Position numbers and translations under genes: made by a program | Shown: piece after piece, positions 1 to 9,354 of the stretch | How the letters are laid out: every line of letters begins with the position of its first letter | Numbering within the stretch: the first letter of the stretch is position 1 | Notes under the pieces: model-generated | What the model was told of the DNA's origin: nothing | Database searches by the model: none | Seen by the model: the letters and a program-made list of their open reading frames with translations, nothing else | Assembly: GCA_030770425.1 (NCBI GenBank) | Contig: JASJFT010000005.1 | Span: 548,462-612,461 of the forward strand | DNA: 64,000 nt | From: Darksidea phi | Taxonomy: Eukaryota > Ascomycota > Dothideomycetes > Pleosporales > Lentitheciaceae | Direction: 5' to 3'

Positions 1-246
1 ATCCGGATTGAGGCTGTTCTTACTGCGACCTTGAACCCAAGCAATGGTGCCATTACTCTCGGCCATGACACCAAACTGTTTGAGGGCACCTCAACGAACA
101 GTGGCGATATAGACGGACGGGGCTCCGGCTCTATGGTCGTTGTGAAGAATGGTCAGAAGGCGATGGGAATCACAGTTCACAACACTGATGAAGGGGGTGA
201 TTGGGTCAAGGCCACTCTCACTTGCACGAACGGCAAAGTCCGTTAA
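1..246 (+). CDS. 3' end of an unrecognised gene, cut by window edge
   Basis: Frame 1 is open from the first base to a TAA at 244-246, giving 81 codons with no ATG near the edge, so if real this is the end of a gene that starts outside the window. The residues are Gly/Thr/Asn rich with alternating hydrophobics, as in a beta-rich secreted or structural domain, but I recognise no family motif. It is followed by about 200 bp without features before the PKS relic. It could equally be a chance open frame in decayed DNA, and its only support is length and residue composition. Confidence 0.3.
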   Translation: MRIEAVLTATLNPSNGAITLGHDTKLFEGTSTNSGDIDGRGSGSMVVVKNGQKAMGITVHNTDEGGDWVKATLTCTNGKVR

Positions 247-448
247 TTCCTTTAGGCCAGTTGAGGGCGAGAAATTGAGAAGAGAGGGACGGCTGGGGTG
301 CTGGGGTGCTGATGGGTGGAAGGATTTCTTATGTCATTCTTGAGTCTATTTCTTAGGCTTGCCTCAAGCCACTTGTTATCCACAAACATTTCGTAATTTT
401 CCTTTCATCAATATCAAGAAACAATTGAATCTCAAGGTTTAGGGGACA

Positions 449-1270
449 TTGCATCTCGATAAGAAATTCGCCAACGACATCTTAGAGTTTTTTATCGCCT
501 TTTCCTCATTAGGAAGTGTCTATGGTAACGCTGGACAGCCTGTCTACCATGCCGCCAACCTGTTTCATGACAAGCTGGGCAGAAATGCGAAGAAGAAGGT
601 GCCAGACCGCATCTTACTCAAACCGGGCATGGTCGTTGACGTCGGTTATGTATCGAGAGATCGAAGGGCAGATGGAAACGTGGAACGGCACTTGCGGTCG
701 CAATTTTACACAGCACTCTCCGAGAAAGAATTCCACTAATCATTCATTCAATCGGTCTTATCGTGCTGCCGAGACTCACTAAATGCAGATGTAACCGTTG
801 GTTTACAACCATTCGTCGACATTATTTAGGCCCCCTTGGTATCAAATCCTCGGTTCACTCATATGATCATTAGCCCATCCTTTATAAGGACGCCATCTCA
901 AGCCGCAACACACACGCAGAGCTCTGTAGAGAGATTCAACAAAAAGTATTATATTTCCGGTCGAAGCGGGAGAAGCAATTCAAGCGTGGTTTTGAAAGGG
1001 AATCGAGGTATGATGAAGCTGTCTGCGGATCACATCAACGTCGACGCGCCGCTCTCGGACCTGGACCTCGACTCCCTTCTTGCTATTGAAATTCGTCCAT
1101 AGTTCCTCAAGGAAGTGGGTGCTGATGTTCCGCGGCTCGAATACTTGGTGGCGACTCTATCTCCTCAATCATGTTACGCACGAAAGGCACGGAGGAGCGA
1201 AGTGGAGGTTACGGAGGATAAGATTGCTACTGCAGGGATAGAGCAGCACTGCTCTGTTCTAAAGTTTTAA
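449..1270 (+). pseudogene. Relic of polyketide synthase C-terminal part (KR end plus ACP)
   Basis: Two blocks read like the end of a highly reducing fungal PKS. At 449-739 is the ketoreductase core: an FFIAFSSLGSVYGN block, then VYHAAN, which holds the catalytic Tyr and Asn, then a VVDVGYVSRD strand and a LSEKEFH helix typical of the KR end. The frame stops at 739. At 846-1250 comes the usual KR-ACP linker (NPRFTHMI) and an acyl carrier protein with the phosphopantetheine serine in LDLDSLLAIEIR. That frame is cut by TAG at 1100-1102, where a Trp codon is expected, a G-to-A change of RIP type, and then reads on as FLKEVGADVP. KS, AT, DH and other upstream domains are absent. It is a dead fragment, probably of the same megasynthase as the reductase domain at 5990-6897. 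Confidence 0.8.
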
Positions 1271-2284
1271 TAGAATTACATATGTTATGCAGAGTCCATC
1301 CCTATGGTCCGAATACCCCCCCGCGTCGAACAAAACCACCGATACTTCGACTTCGAGCGCTTCTTGCTTCCATTACACCTCAATAATCGCCATGCATTAA
1401 AAAGTAATAGCCTGTGTTATGTTATTTATACAAATACGCACGTCTTCGCGACGAAAGATTACCGCCGCGTTGGTGCCTTCCGTACTTGTTCTGTGGTGTG
1501 CCTGGTTTTGCCGCAAGACATGCTCCCACTCTACGGCGGCACCACAACAGTATCGCTGCTTTTAAAACTTGTATACATGTTCTATTAAGGCCTACGGATG
1601 TTGCAAGACTACGCAGAAGTCACTACAAGCGTTGTGGCTGCTGTCGCACAAGGTTTCGCACAATCACAACATGCGATCTGGTACCTCAGAGTCAAATGGC
1701 TGCCAATATTGGCTAGCGCGAGACAGTCTTACGGAGTGCTTACAATGTTAGATAACCTGGCCTTGTTGAACGGCCCCCCTGCGGTTGTGGCTGCGCATGG
1801 TCTTTGCGCATCGATGCCGGGCACAGAAGCGTTCGACCAGCACATGGGCAGCTTAATCACTATGCACATTTGCAATGTCGAGGTTAACAAGACGAGAAGC
1901 AGATCGCGTATGTGCTCTAAGCATAATATAGCTAGCGACTCGAACAAATACTAATTAACATCCCCCACTGCGTGGCGAGAACCACACCGTGGCGAGAAAA
2001 TTCATGGGTACTTCAACTTCAAAGCAGGAAAGGCTCTTCCCACGTCTAGAACTCTGTATGGTGATGCTTCCCCTCGATACTACAATTCTTCCTCGACCTT
2101 CCGATTGCCGCTACTAGAAAAATTACCGACCTTATCGTTAACGTTGCGCCTAGATTGTAAGAGCCTCGTTTCGCAACAAGACAGGGCTCCTCCTAGTGCG
2201 TACGACAGGCCCCCCAATTGTTCTCCGTACTGTTGCCTCAACTTAATTCTGTGCTGCGCTCATCTCCTGCACGAGAAGAGGATG
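1271..2284. other. Gene-free stretch after PKS relic
   Basis: Several 60-118 codon open frames overlap here on both strands (for example 1598-1954), but none has a recognisable motif or a believable splice pattern. If the PKS was a PKS-NRPS hybrid, the condensation domain would have started here. I looked for the HHxxxDG motif and did not find it. Base composition is normal, so this is not RIP-mutated DNA. Confidence 0.5.
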
Positions 2285-2445
2285 TATCACAGTGAGGGTT
2301 CAGAGTGAATCACTGTGAGGGAAAGAAGTGAGAACTACGGTTGATTGTAATAGCTCTGTATGAGAGCGGCTTATATAGAACAGAATGAGGCGTAGCAGCC
2401 AGGAGCAATCATGTGATCTGACCTGGTGTGTGAGCTAGCCTGATA
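2285..2445. mobile_element. 161 bp solo-LTR-like element, copy 1
   Basis: This 161 bp block recurs at 23974-24134 with no gaps and only five mismatches by eye. Its ends are TATCA and TGATA, a 5 bp terminal inverted repeat. The flanks are GGATG on the left and GAATG on the right, an imperfect 5 bp target duplication. Inside are a 9 bp hairpin (TCACAGTGA / TCACTGTGA) at the left end and a TATATAGAACAG box, as in an LTR promoter. It is best read as a solo LTR; a MITE is the alternative. No open frame or internal retroelement sequence accompanies it. Confidence 0.75.
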
Positions 2446-2549
2446 GAATGTGTGGTATCGATTCGGTGAGCCGTCTTAGACGCACTGACGACGTTCATAT
2501 TCCCTTATCAAGCAGTTAGCCTAGCTCTAGACGTACTCTCAAGGATGAC

Positions 2550-3302
2550 TTACCGAGTATTTCAGCGTTCACTGTGATAATCCCGTGTTTGATGATCGAA
2601 TCGGTACCGATGATGAGGTCGAAATAGCCTCCCCGCATAACGAGAAAGCGCATGTTACGGATACGGAAGGCATTTGGACCGTTTCCGTGGAATCATGTTA
2701 AAAGGACAGCTCCGATAGGGAAGAGCCGATTTCCTGTTGCAGTAATGCCTCCATTTATTTCCCTCCCTGGTTAGTGGTTCGAAGTCGGTCGATGTGAAAC
2801 CCAACTTTTGAGCAAATTCAAGCGACACAAGATCTCCCTGCAAACATCCTGTATCGAACATGCACCGCGCTACTTCCCAGTTACTATCAGCTTTTCCAGA
2901 TGTCTTGACCTGGACTGATAAAATGTAGGGATCCACAAGTGACTGGATGATTAGCGGGCGTTAGGGAGGTTTAATGTGGGGCGCACTTACACCCTCGTCG
3001 AGAGCTGCTGTGCCCGAACTATTGGAGAGTGATTTAACCGCATTCCGCAGTTGATCCAGGATTACGACCGTATGTGCCCCTAGATGTACTCTCCGGAAAG
3101 CTTTCATCTCTCGACTGTCTTCTTCTACTCCTTCTGCATCCTGCCTCTGGAACAACTCAACGGTTCCTTCATCACCTGATCTGCCGCGGTTCAGATCGGA
3201 ATGATCTAGTCGGCCGTCATGTTTCTGGTGTGGAGGCTGCTCTTGGCGATTTGATTGTTCTAGATGACGAAGAATATCTCTAGAAGCAGACGTGAATTGC
3301 AT
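2550..3302 (-). pseudogene. Broken gene with retropepsin-like aspartic protease domain
   Basis: The likely ATG is at 3302-3300. Exon 1 encodes a polar, acid-rich region with EEDSREMKAFRRVHLGAHTV and a helix VVILDQLRNAV. A GTAAGT donor near 2989 and a CAG acceptor near 2950 join it to a domain beginning DPYILSVQVKTSG. There FDTGCLQGDLVSLEFAQKLGF carries the catalytic DTG of a single-domain aspartic protease. Further on, FRIRNMRFLV and DLIIGTDSI match the second half of such domains in fungal proteins, but they lie in another frame behind a TAA and a TGA at an expected Trp. The gene is therefore damaged by at least one frameshift and one stop. It lies 90 bp downstream of the intact ubiquitin-like gene on the same strand. 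Proteins of this kind are common in Dothideomycetes and have no known role. Confidence 0.6.
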
Positions 3303-3392
3303 ATCGCACTTGTTACTACAACCCGTTAGCTACGTCATGAACGAGTGGGGACGAAAAGGGAAGCGGCAGAGGGTGGAATCCAGCAGACACTA

Positions 3393-4869
3393 TTACCAGA
3401 TTTTGAACGTTGGCTGCTCCTTATCCTGTTCCCCTGAGCCCGAACAACCGACTTTAGGACAACGATTTTCACAGCCTTCTGATGCCGACCTGTCTACTAT
3501 GACGGACATGACAAGCCTTGAACCTGGAAACACGGTACTGGCCCATTCTTCTTTGCTAATTGGTTCCTCGCCCGATTTAGCATCAAGAATGAGGTACTTT
3601 TGTTGAAGCACCTTCCGTTCGCCAGGAAAACCCCTGAATTGGGTTTCTAAGAAAGAGGTGAACACCTAGGTTGATATTGTTAGAGCCTTGACTAAGGGAA
3701 AAAACCGCTGCGCATAAGAACCTACTTCGACGTGGCGGAAATACTCGTACGGCAAGGGTTTAGACCGACCTAGCACATCCTCGAACCAAATCGCATCCCC
3801 TGGCTGGGACATGGGTGACCGAAGGATACTGTTGTGGATGACCCGTAGCAGATGATACATCTCAAGATTATTCCGCCTGGCTTCGTTAATCGCTAGATAA
3901 TCTCGAATCTCATCTTTGTTGAGGAAAAATATACTTACACCACCTCCCCTAGAATTTCGCGAACTTGCAGCGGTAAGTCGTGGATCCTAAGCACGTTATC
4001 ACTGACTGTACAGTTGAAAGACAGCCGACGTACACCCGTATTAGCTGTGCCCCAAGACTCCTGAAGCTGACAACTGTTGTACTTATGGAGTTTGTAGTCT
4101 CTGAGACCTGTCTAAGAGTTGTTGTGGCTTCTTCGACCTTCGCCGTCAAATTGTTTGTGCACTGCATCTGCTGCTCTGTATGTCCCTTCACAGCATTCCG
4201 CATAGTGTTGAGCTCATCCCGCATATCCTTCGAGGTCGTTCTTTGCTCGATAATGCTCGCTAGCATCGTAGATATCATAGCGTGTGATTTCTGAGAATGT
4301 GCTTCTTGTCTCGATAGTGATTCCCTTCCAAGACTTGTTGGTTTCGCACATGGACAAGCCTATGAATTCTACTCACGAAGTATGGATGTTGAGAAGTAGG
4401 CTGATGCTGGCGACTTTTGCTATAGTAGCGATCCTGAGTTTCTCGACCTCGTCGCCCATACGCAGTGCCCATTGGGATTTACGCCCGAAGGACCTTATCG
4501 AGCTTTGGGTAGAAAAGGGCCCTAGTGACTGCTCATACTTTTGTAGCTTGTGGAGAAATTCTTGAAGCGGAATTTGGCACGTTAGAGCCATGCATCGGAG
4601 GGTGTTTATGTGATCTGCGTTACTCGCGGTAGGTTGTAGGCCCTGCAAATATCGAAGAATCCCATCTAACGCCCTAAGTTCGAGTTGAAGGTCCTGGTAA
4701 TCGGCCGCAGCGCCATGTTTGTCTTGCAGAGCCTTGCTGACTTTCGCGATTAGATCTGCTCATTATGCACGATCAGAGAATAGCGATGGAAATATTCGCA
4801 ACCTTCGCAGGAAACCATACCGATTGCGGCGATGAAATCACCGACGGAAAAGCCAAATGCGGGCACCAT
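3393..4869 (-). CDS. Fungal STAND N-terminal domain plus ubiquitin-like domain protein (copy 1)
   Basis: Six exons splice in frame: complement of 4821-4869, 4377-4755, 4034-4333, 3939-3986, 3726-3876 and 3393-3665, giving 399 aa. Donors are GTATGG, GTGAGT, GTACGT, GTAAGT and GTAGGT. The start MVPAFGFSVGDFIAAI is the signature of the helical N-terminal domain found on fungal STAND/NLR-like proteins (residues 1-142). A polar coiled region follows, then a ubiquitin-like domain at about 285-365 (IWFEDVLGR, PLPYEYFRH, FPGERKVL, FPGSRLVMSVI). A Cys-rich tail has C374, C378 and C383. No NACHT or NB-ARC ATPase is present. The gene is intact although its neighbours are decayed, and a relative sits at 30761-32029. 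By domain kinship it may act in heterokaryon-incompatibility-type signalling; that is inference, and no member's function is known to me. Confidence 0.85.
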
Positions 4870-5989
4870 TGAGAGAATAGATACTGAAGATCGATAGCAG
4901 TAGAGTGGAAGCTTGCGCAAGAGAATTAAGTGAATATCAGCCGATGATAGCAAGTATTGTGGTAGGCGAGAAACGCGGAAAGTCACTAATTCCGCAGCCG
5001 CTGCGGGGCTGCCTAGAAAGAGCCCTCCAAAGATATTTCGCCACGTCAACCACTGCTTTCCCTGTTTGTCTGCGCTATCAGGGAGGGTTAAATTAGGCAA
5101 CAGCACGGAGAACGATTGGGGAACCTGTCATACGCACTAGGAGGCTATTCGAGCAGACAAAGAAGGAGGCGAAAGCATCGACGGGTGAGCCACGATCCAG
5201 TTCGCGATGGACACTGGACGCCTACTAGCCAGCATTTAAGACACAGCAAGCGCAGAAGAAGAAGCGGACGAGCGGGGACAATTAAGGATTCCCTCCACAC
5301 CTCCTAGGTGAATACATAACGAGATACCTATACTGTCTCAGCCAGTGTGTTGCCGATTAAGAGGCGCGCGGCGCCGGAATTGCCCTGCGGACACGAGGCT
5401 TTCGAATAATCTTTAGCTCGCCTCTTACTACCGACCTCCTTATACTATATTATTATATCACTTTCCTTGTTTCCTGTGTTAAGCACGGCGTTAGGCAACG
5501 GACGAGCAGGTCTCACGGTTAGCTTCTAAACCGGAGAAAGTATACGAAGTAAGATGTAAATAGCTGATGCATCGTAACTGCCTATACATACTTGGTGCAT
5601 AAAAGCCACGTGACGCCCCAATTGACCTCTGTTCTACCACAGCTTCTTAGGCCCCTCTATCTATTATACTAAAGGTTATATAAAATATTAAAAGGGTAGC
5701 TAATATCCCTAGCTTCGAGTCCATATATATAGATCGGTAATTATGATTGAGCGTTGCCGATTCCAGCATCTTTTCTAAGGGCAGCCGTGTTTTGGTGGGA
5801 TGACCAGGAGCGCCGGCTGATCAAGAACCCCGTGCATTACCTTAGTACCTTGCGTAAAATAGCCCGATACATAAATGCAGAAGTTACATGATGCCTGACT
5901 CGATCGATTGGGCGTAGGAAACGAGTGTTCTAGCGGTGATGGCCGGCATTGCTCAAGCCTCAGTATTAAACCTACCAAGACAAACTTCT
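4870..5989. other. Gene-free stretch with AT-rich patch
   Basis: Upstream region of the ubiquitin-like gene. Small open frames (for example 5116-5307, Arg/Ser rich) have no family likeness. Between about 5640 and 5760 the DNA becomes AT rich and may hold a short RIP-mutated repeat remnant. No promoter element can be assigned with confidence. Confidence 0.4.
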
Positions 5990-6897
5990 TAAGAAGTTGT
6001 GCTTACGGGCGCTGCAAGCTTCCTTGGGTCGCATATTCTCGCAGTACCGATCACCGAGAGCAGTGTTGCAAAAGTCCACTGTATTGCCATAGCGTATTGT
6101 CCGACCCCAAGGTGATAATGTATCCCCGAAGTCTGAACAGTCCCAGGCTCGGGCTATCCAAAAATGAAATAGCGGTACAAGCTGGTATGGACCGAAATAT
6201 CCATGCCGGCGTACAAGGTCACTACTTAAACAACTACTCTTCTGTCAAGAACGCCAACTACACATCAACCCAGCTCTCAGCCGGGCTTGCCCTTCCTCGA
6301 AGAGTTCCTTTCCACTTCATATCATCGCCTCGCGTTATTCTACAGTCTGGATTCGTTTCTTCACCACCGATATCTATGTCAGCATATCCGCCATCGACAA
6401 ACGGCTCGCAGGGCTTCACTGCGTCAAAATGGGCTAGTAAAGTATTCCTGGAGAATCTGAGGAAGAAATATGAGCTGCCTGTGACCATCCACCGCCCATG
6501 CTCTCTGCTCGGTGTTACAGTGCGCCAAGAGGATGCGCTGAACTCGGTAATCAAATACTCGATCCTCAGCCGGATGGTGCTTGATGTTCCCAACGCAGAG
6601 GGCTTTTGGGACTTCAAAGATGTTGGCGAAGCCGCCGCTGAGATAATCAGAGGCCCAGCTATTGAGCGAGGCATGGGAATTCGTCATTACAGTGGTGGCG
6701 TCAAGGTGCCGTTTTCGAAGTTGGCTAGCAGAATGGAGGAACTTCACGGTGTGACGTTCACAACCGTAAGCTTGCAGGAATGGATAAGAAGGGCAGTAGA
6801 CCTAGGGTTAGAGGACATCGTGGTGAGGTACCTGGAGAAGAATGTTGTAGGTGCGGGGAGGTTATCCTTTCCATATATGGGAGAGTGTATGGGCTAG
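5990..6897 (+). pseudogene. Relic of thioester reductase (R) domain of a PKS or PKS-NRPS
   Basis: The frame open to 6897 carries the typical release-domain reductase blocks: DPKVIMYP, a helix HYLNNYSSVKNANY, LPRRVPFHFISS, then GFTASKWASKVFLE, which holds the YxxxK-type segment (here Phe replaces the usual Tyr), LPVTIHRPCSLLG, and FWDFKDVGEAAAEI. It ends with a natural-looking helix RRAVDLGLEDIVVRYLEKN. The NADP-binding loop is present but in another frame: 5999-6030 reads VLTGAASFLGSHIL, and a second shift is needed near 6090 to rejoin. The domain is therefore frameshifted and lacks all upstream modules. Such domains belong to NAD-binding family 4 and release polyketide or polyketide-peptide chains reductively. 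It lies on the same strand as the KR-ACP relic 4.7 kb upstream. Confidence 0.8.
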
Positions 6898-7482
6898 TCT
6901 TAGTATTACGGTTGCACCTCGGCATCTCGGTTCGTCCGCTCTCTCAACGAATATCAATCATTGAAAGTCGTCTGCGTCCAACATGAAGACACCATAGGGT
7001 ATGGGTTTCGCAGTATTCCTAAGTCGATATCCGAACTAACAATACCATCTGGATGGCAGACTAGAGATCCTATGCCTTGCGGCCTCGCTGTGTATCGTAC
7101 TGCCAAGTCGCGCATGGGTGGATTGGCAGGTTCGGCAGATCTGGGCGGAGCTGGGCGGCCGAACCGTTCCGCCTATGCTGCTCCGCACAAGGCTTGCTAT
7201 CTTTCCTCGCCGAGCACCCACCAGTAATACCAAGCTTCTATGCTTACCAAGACGTGGGAACCGTCCATCCGCCTCTACCGACCTCCCTATTTGGGACAAT
7301 CGTACAGCTTGGAAATGAAGGCTGCCGCGAGAGACAAGACGCACCATGACGCTCTGCGGGACAGCTGCGAACCCGCGAAAGTCGAGTACTTATGCCCGAA
7401 CTCCTCGCTTCGATGAGACCTCGATCATTGCTTACGCCAAGTTGCTTCCGTTTGTGCTTTCGTTACGGCTGAGCCCCCCATC
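6898..7482. other. Intergenic, upstream of LVIVD gene
   Basis: Overlapping open frames on both strands (7036-7347 minus, 7077-7349 plus) show no motif and read as chance frames. This must hold the promoter of the secreted LVIVD-repeat gene, but I see no clear TATA or CCAAT box. Confidence 0.4.
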
Positions 7483-9354
7483 ATGCATCTGCTTCTTTCC
7501 TTCGCCACATTGGGCTCGTCCTTTGTGCGCATAAGCATGGCGGCTGCTTTGGGCTCTGCGGAAGACTACGCGTCTGGCGCCGTTCACGCGCAGATCATGG
7601 GCATCAAGATGGTATGTAGCCCCAAGACCAACCTGCCAATTCGACAATGTCACAGAAGTAACGTACTTGATAGGCACAATGGGAAGCTGAGCTTGCTTCA
7701 GGTGCAATGGATAGCAGTCGGTATCCTGAGCTTGGTTACACACCATGCGTGGATGGATGGGCTGCTGCAGTTCCGGGAGATTATAACAATACTTTCAGGT
7801 GTAACAACGTGAGCATTACTAGACCAAGACATTCGCGGCTGGGATGCTAACGCCTAACTCGCGCAGATCGACCTATATCACTTTCTGCCACATGCGGCTT
7901 TGGGCAGCGTTGGTCGAGGCTCCTCTTCATGGGGATGGACGTCCGAGGACGGAAGGGAGTTTGTTGCCATTGGCCAATACGATGGCACTGCTTTCGCGGA
8001 AATCAGCAGCGAAGGAAAGTTGCTGTATCTCGGCAGACTGCCGCAGTACGACTCCATCGGCTCCAACTGGCGAGAGATTCGAGTAGTGAACGACTATGCT
8101 GTCATCGGGTCTGAGGCCATCAAGCACGGTGTTCAGATCTTCGATATGAAGAAGCTGCTCGACCTTGACCCCGAGAACCCTAGGAACTTGACGCAAAATG
8201 ATCTCACCGGCCACTGGGATGAGCTTCCCGTGGGACGAACTCACAACATCGTGGTCAACGAGGAACTCAACTACGCCATCGCGGTTGGATCCGTCGGTGG
8301 CAACGAAACCATCAGAGTGCGAGGTGACCTGCCCTGCCGAGGAGGTTTGATTTTCCTCAACATAACTGATCCGGCCAACCCTTGGAGCCCAGGATGTGCG
8401 GCTAGCGACGGCTACGTTCATGATGCTCAGTGCTTAGTCTACCGCGGCCCAGATAAGAAGTACCAGAGTCGCGATATCTGCTACGCCTACAACGAAGATA
8501 CGCTCACCATCTACGATGTAACGAACAAAGTCGGCAACGTAACCAACATCATCTCGATCACCAGCTACCCCGGAGCGGAGTACGTTCACCAAGGTGTTGT
8601 CAACGATGAGCAAAACCAAGAGTATATCTTCCTGGACGACGAATTCGATGAGCGCGATGCCAAAGTTGGCCCAATGACACAGGGTCTGCCCATCACGCAT
8701 ATCTTCGATATTCGCAATCTAGAGAATCCGCAGTACAGCGGCAATTACGTGGGAAAGAGACGTGCCATTGACCACAACCAGTATGTTGTTGACGGATACC
8801 TCTACCAGTCCAACTACGGTGCGGGGCTAAGCGTGATCGACATTAGCTCCATCACCGAGGACCCCAGTGGGGACAGCTTGTGTGAGGCCGGCTTCTTCGA
8901 CATCTACCCCGAAGACGACGAGATGGAAGGGGGCGGCACTGTTGCTTTCCTCGGCTCCTGGTCCTCGTATGCGAACTTCAAGTCGGGATTCATTTTCGTC
9001 CACACCATTGAGCGCGGCTCCTTCGTTGTCCGCATGACGAGCAAAGAGTGCCCCAAGCCAGCTGTGTGCGAGGCAGATGAGTGCTTGACTTCCCTGTGTG
9101 CCAGCGGTATCGAAGGGCGGCTCGAGAGTAGTCAGCAGTTCTGTGGGAACTTCACGGTCAGACAGGTCAATGATGTCAATGTGGTGCCAGACTATGCGAG
9201 GGCAGGATGTACGGGAGGTAGCAACTCGACTTCTGGCGAATTGATTGCCAAGGTTAGCAGCGCTTGCGCCTGCGTGCCTACCACGCCTGTTCCAGAACTT
9301 CCGAGAACCACGAGTCGACCGCCGGTGCCGACTGTGCTCCCGCCAAAGGCGTAA
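7483..9354 (+). CDS. Secreted LVIVD-repeat / choice-of-anchor-like protein
   Basis: Three exons splice in frame: 7483-7611, 7674-7808 and 7867-9354, about 583 aa. Both junctions are phase 0, with GTATGT and GTGAGC donors. The N-terminus is a signal peptide. Exon 2 gives WEAELASG and GYTPCVDGWAA, followed by DYNNTFRCNN, which joins directly to IDLYHFLPHAALG. The body is a chain of about 40-residue beta-propeller-like LVIVD repeats (VGSEAIKHGVQIFDM, GGLIFLNITDPANPW, DTLTIYDVTNKV, GLSVIDISSI), as in fungal proteins annotated as regulatory P-domain or choice-of-anchor B proteins. The Cys-rich tail ends in a Pro/Thr linker typical of wall-attached proteins. The stop overlaps a GTAAGT, so one more 3' exon is possible. 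The role is unknown; an extracellular location is expected. Confidence 0.88.

Noticed and set aside
1598..1954. 118-codon frame that might be the start of an NRPS condensation domain (FAQSQHAIWYL)
   Set aside because: Only a loose likeness to the first condensation motif; nothing after it fits and the HHxxxDG motif is missing.
7900..8421. Antisense frames inside the LVIVD gene
   Set aside because: Shadow frames of a well-supported spliced gene.
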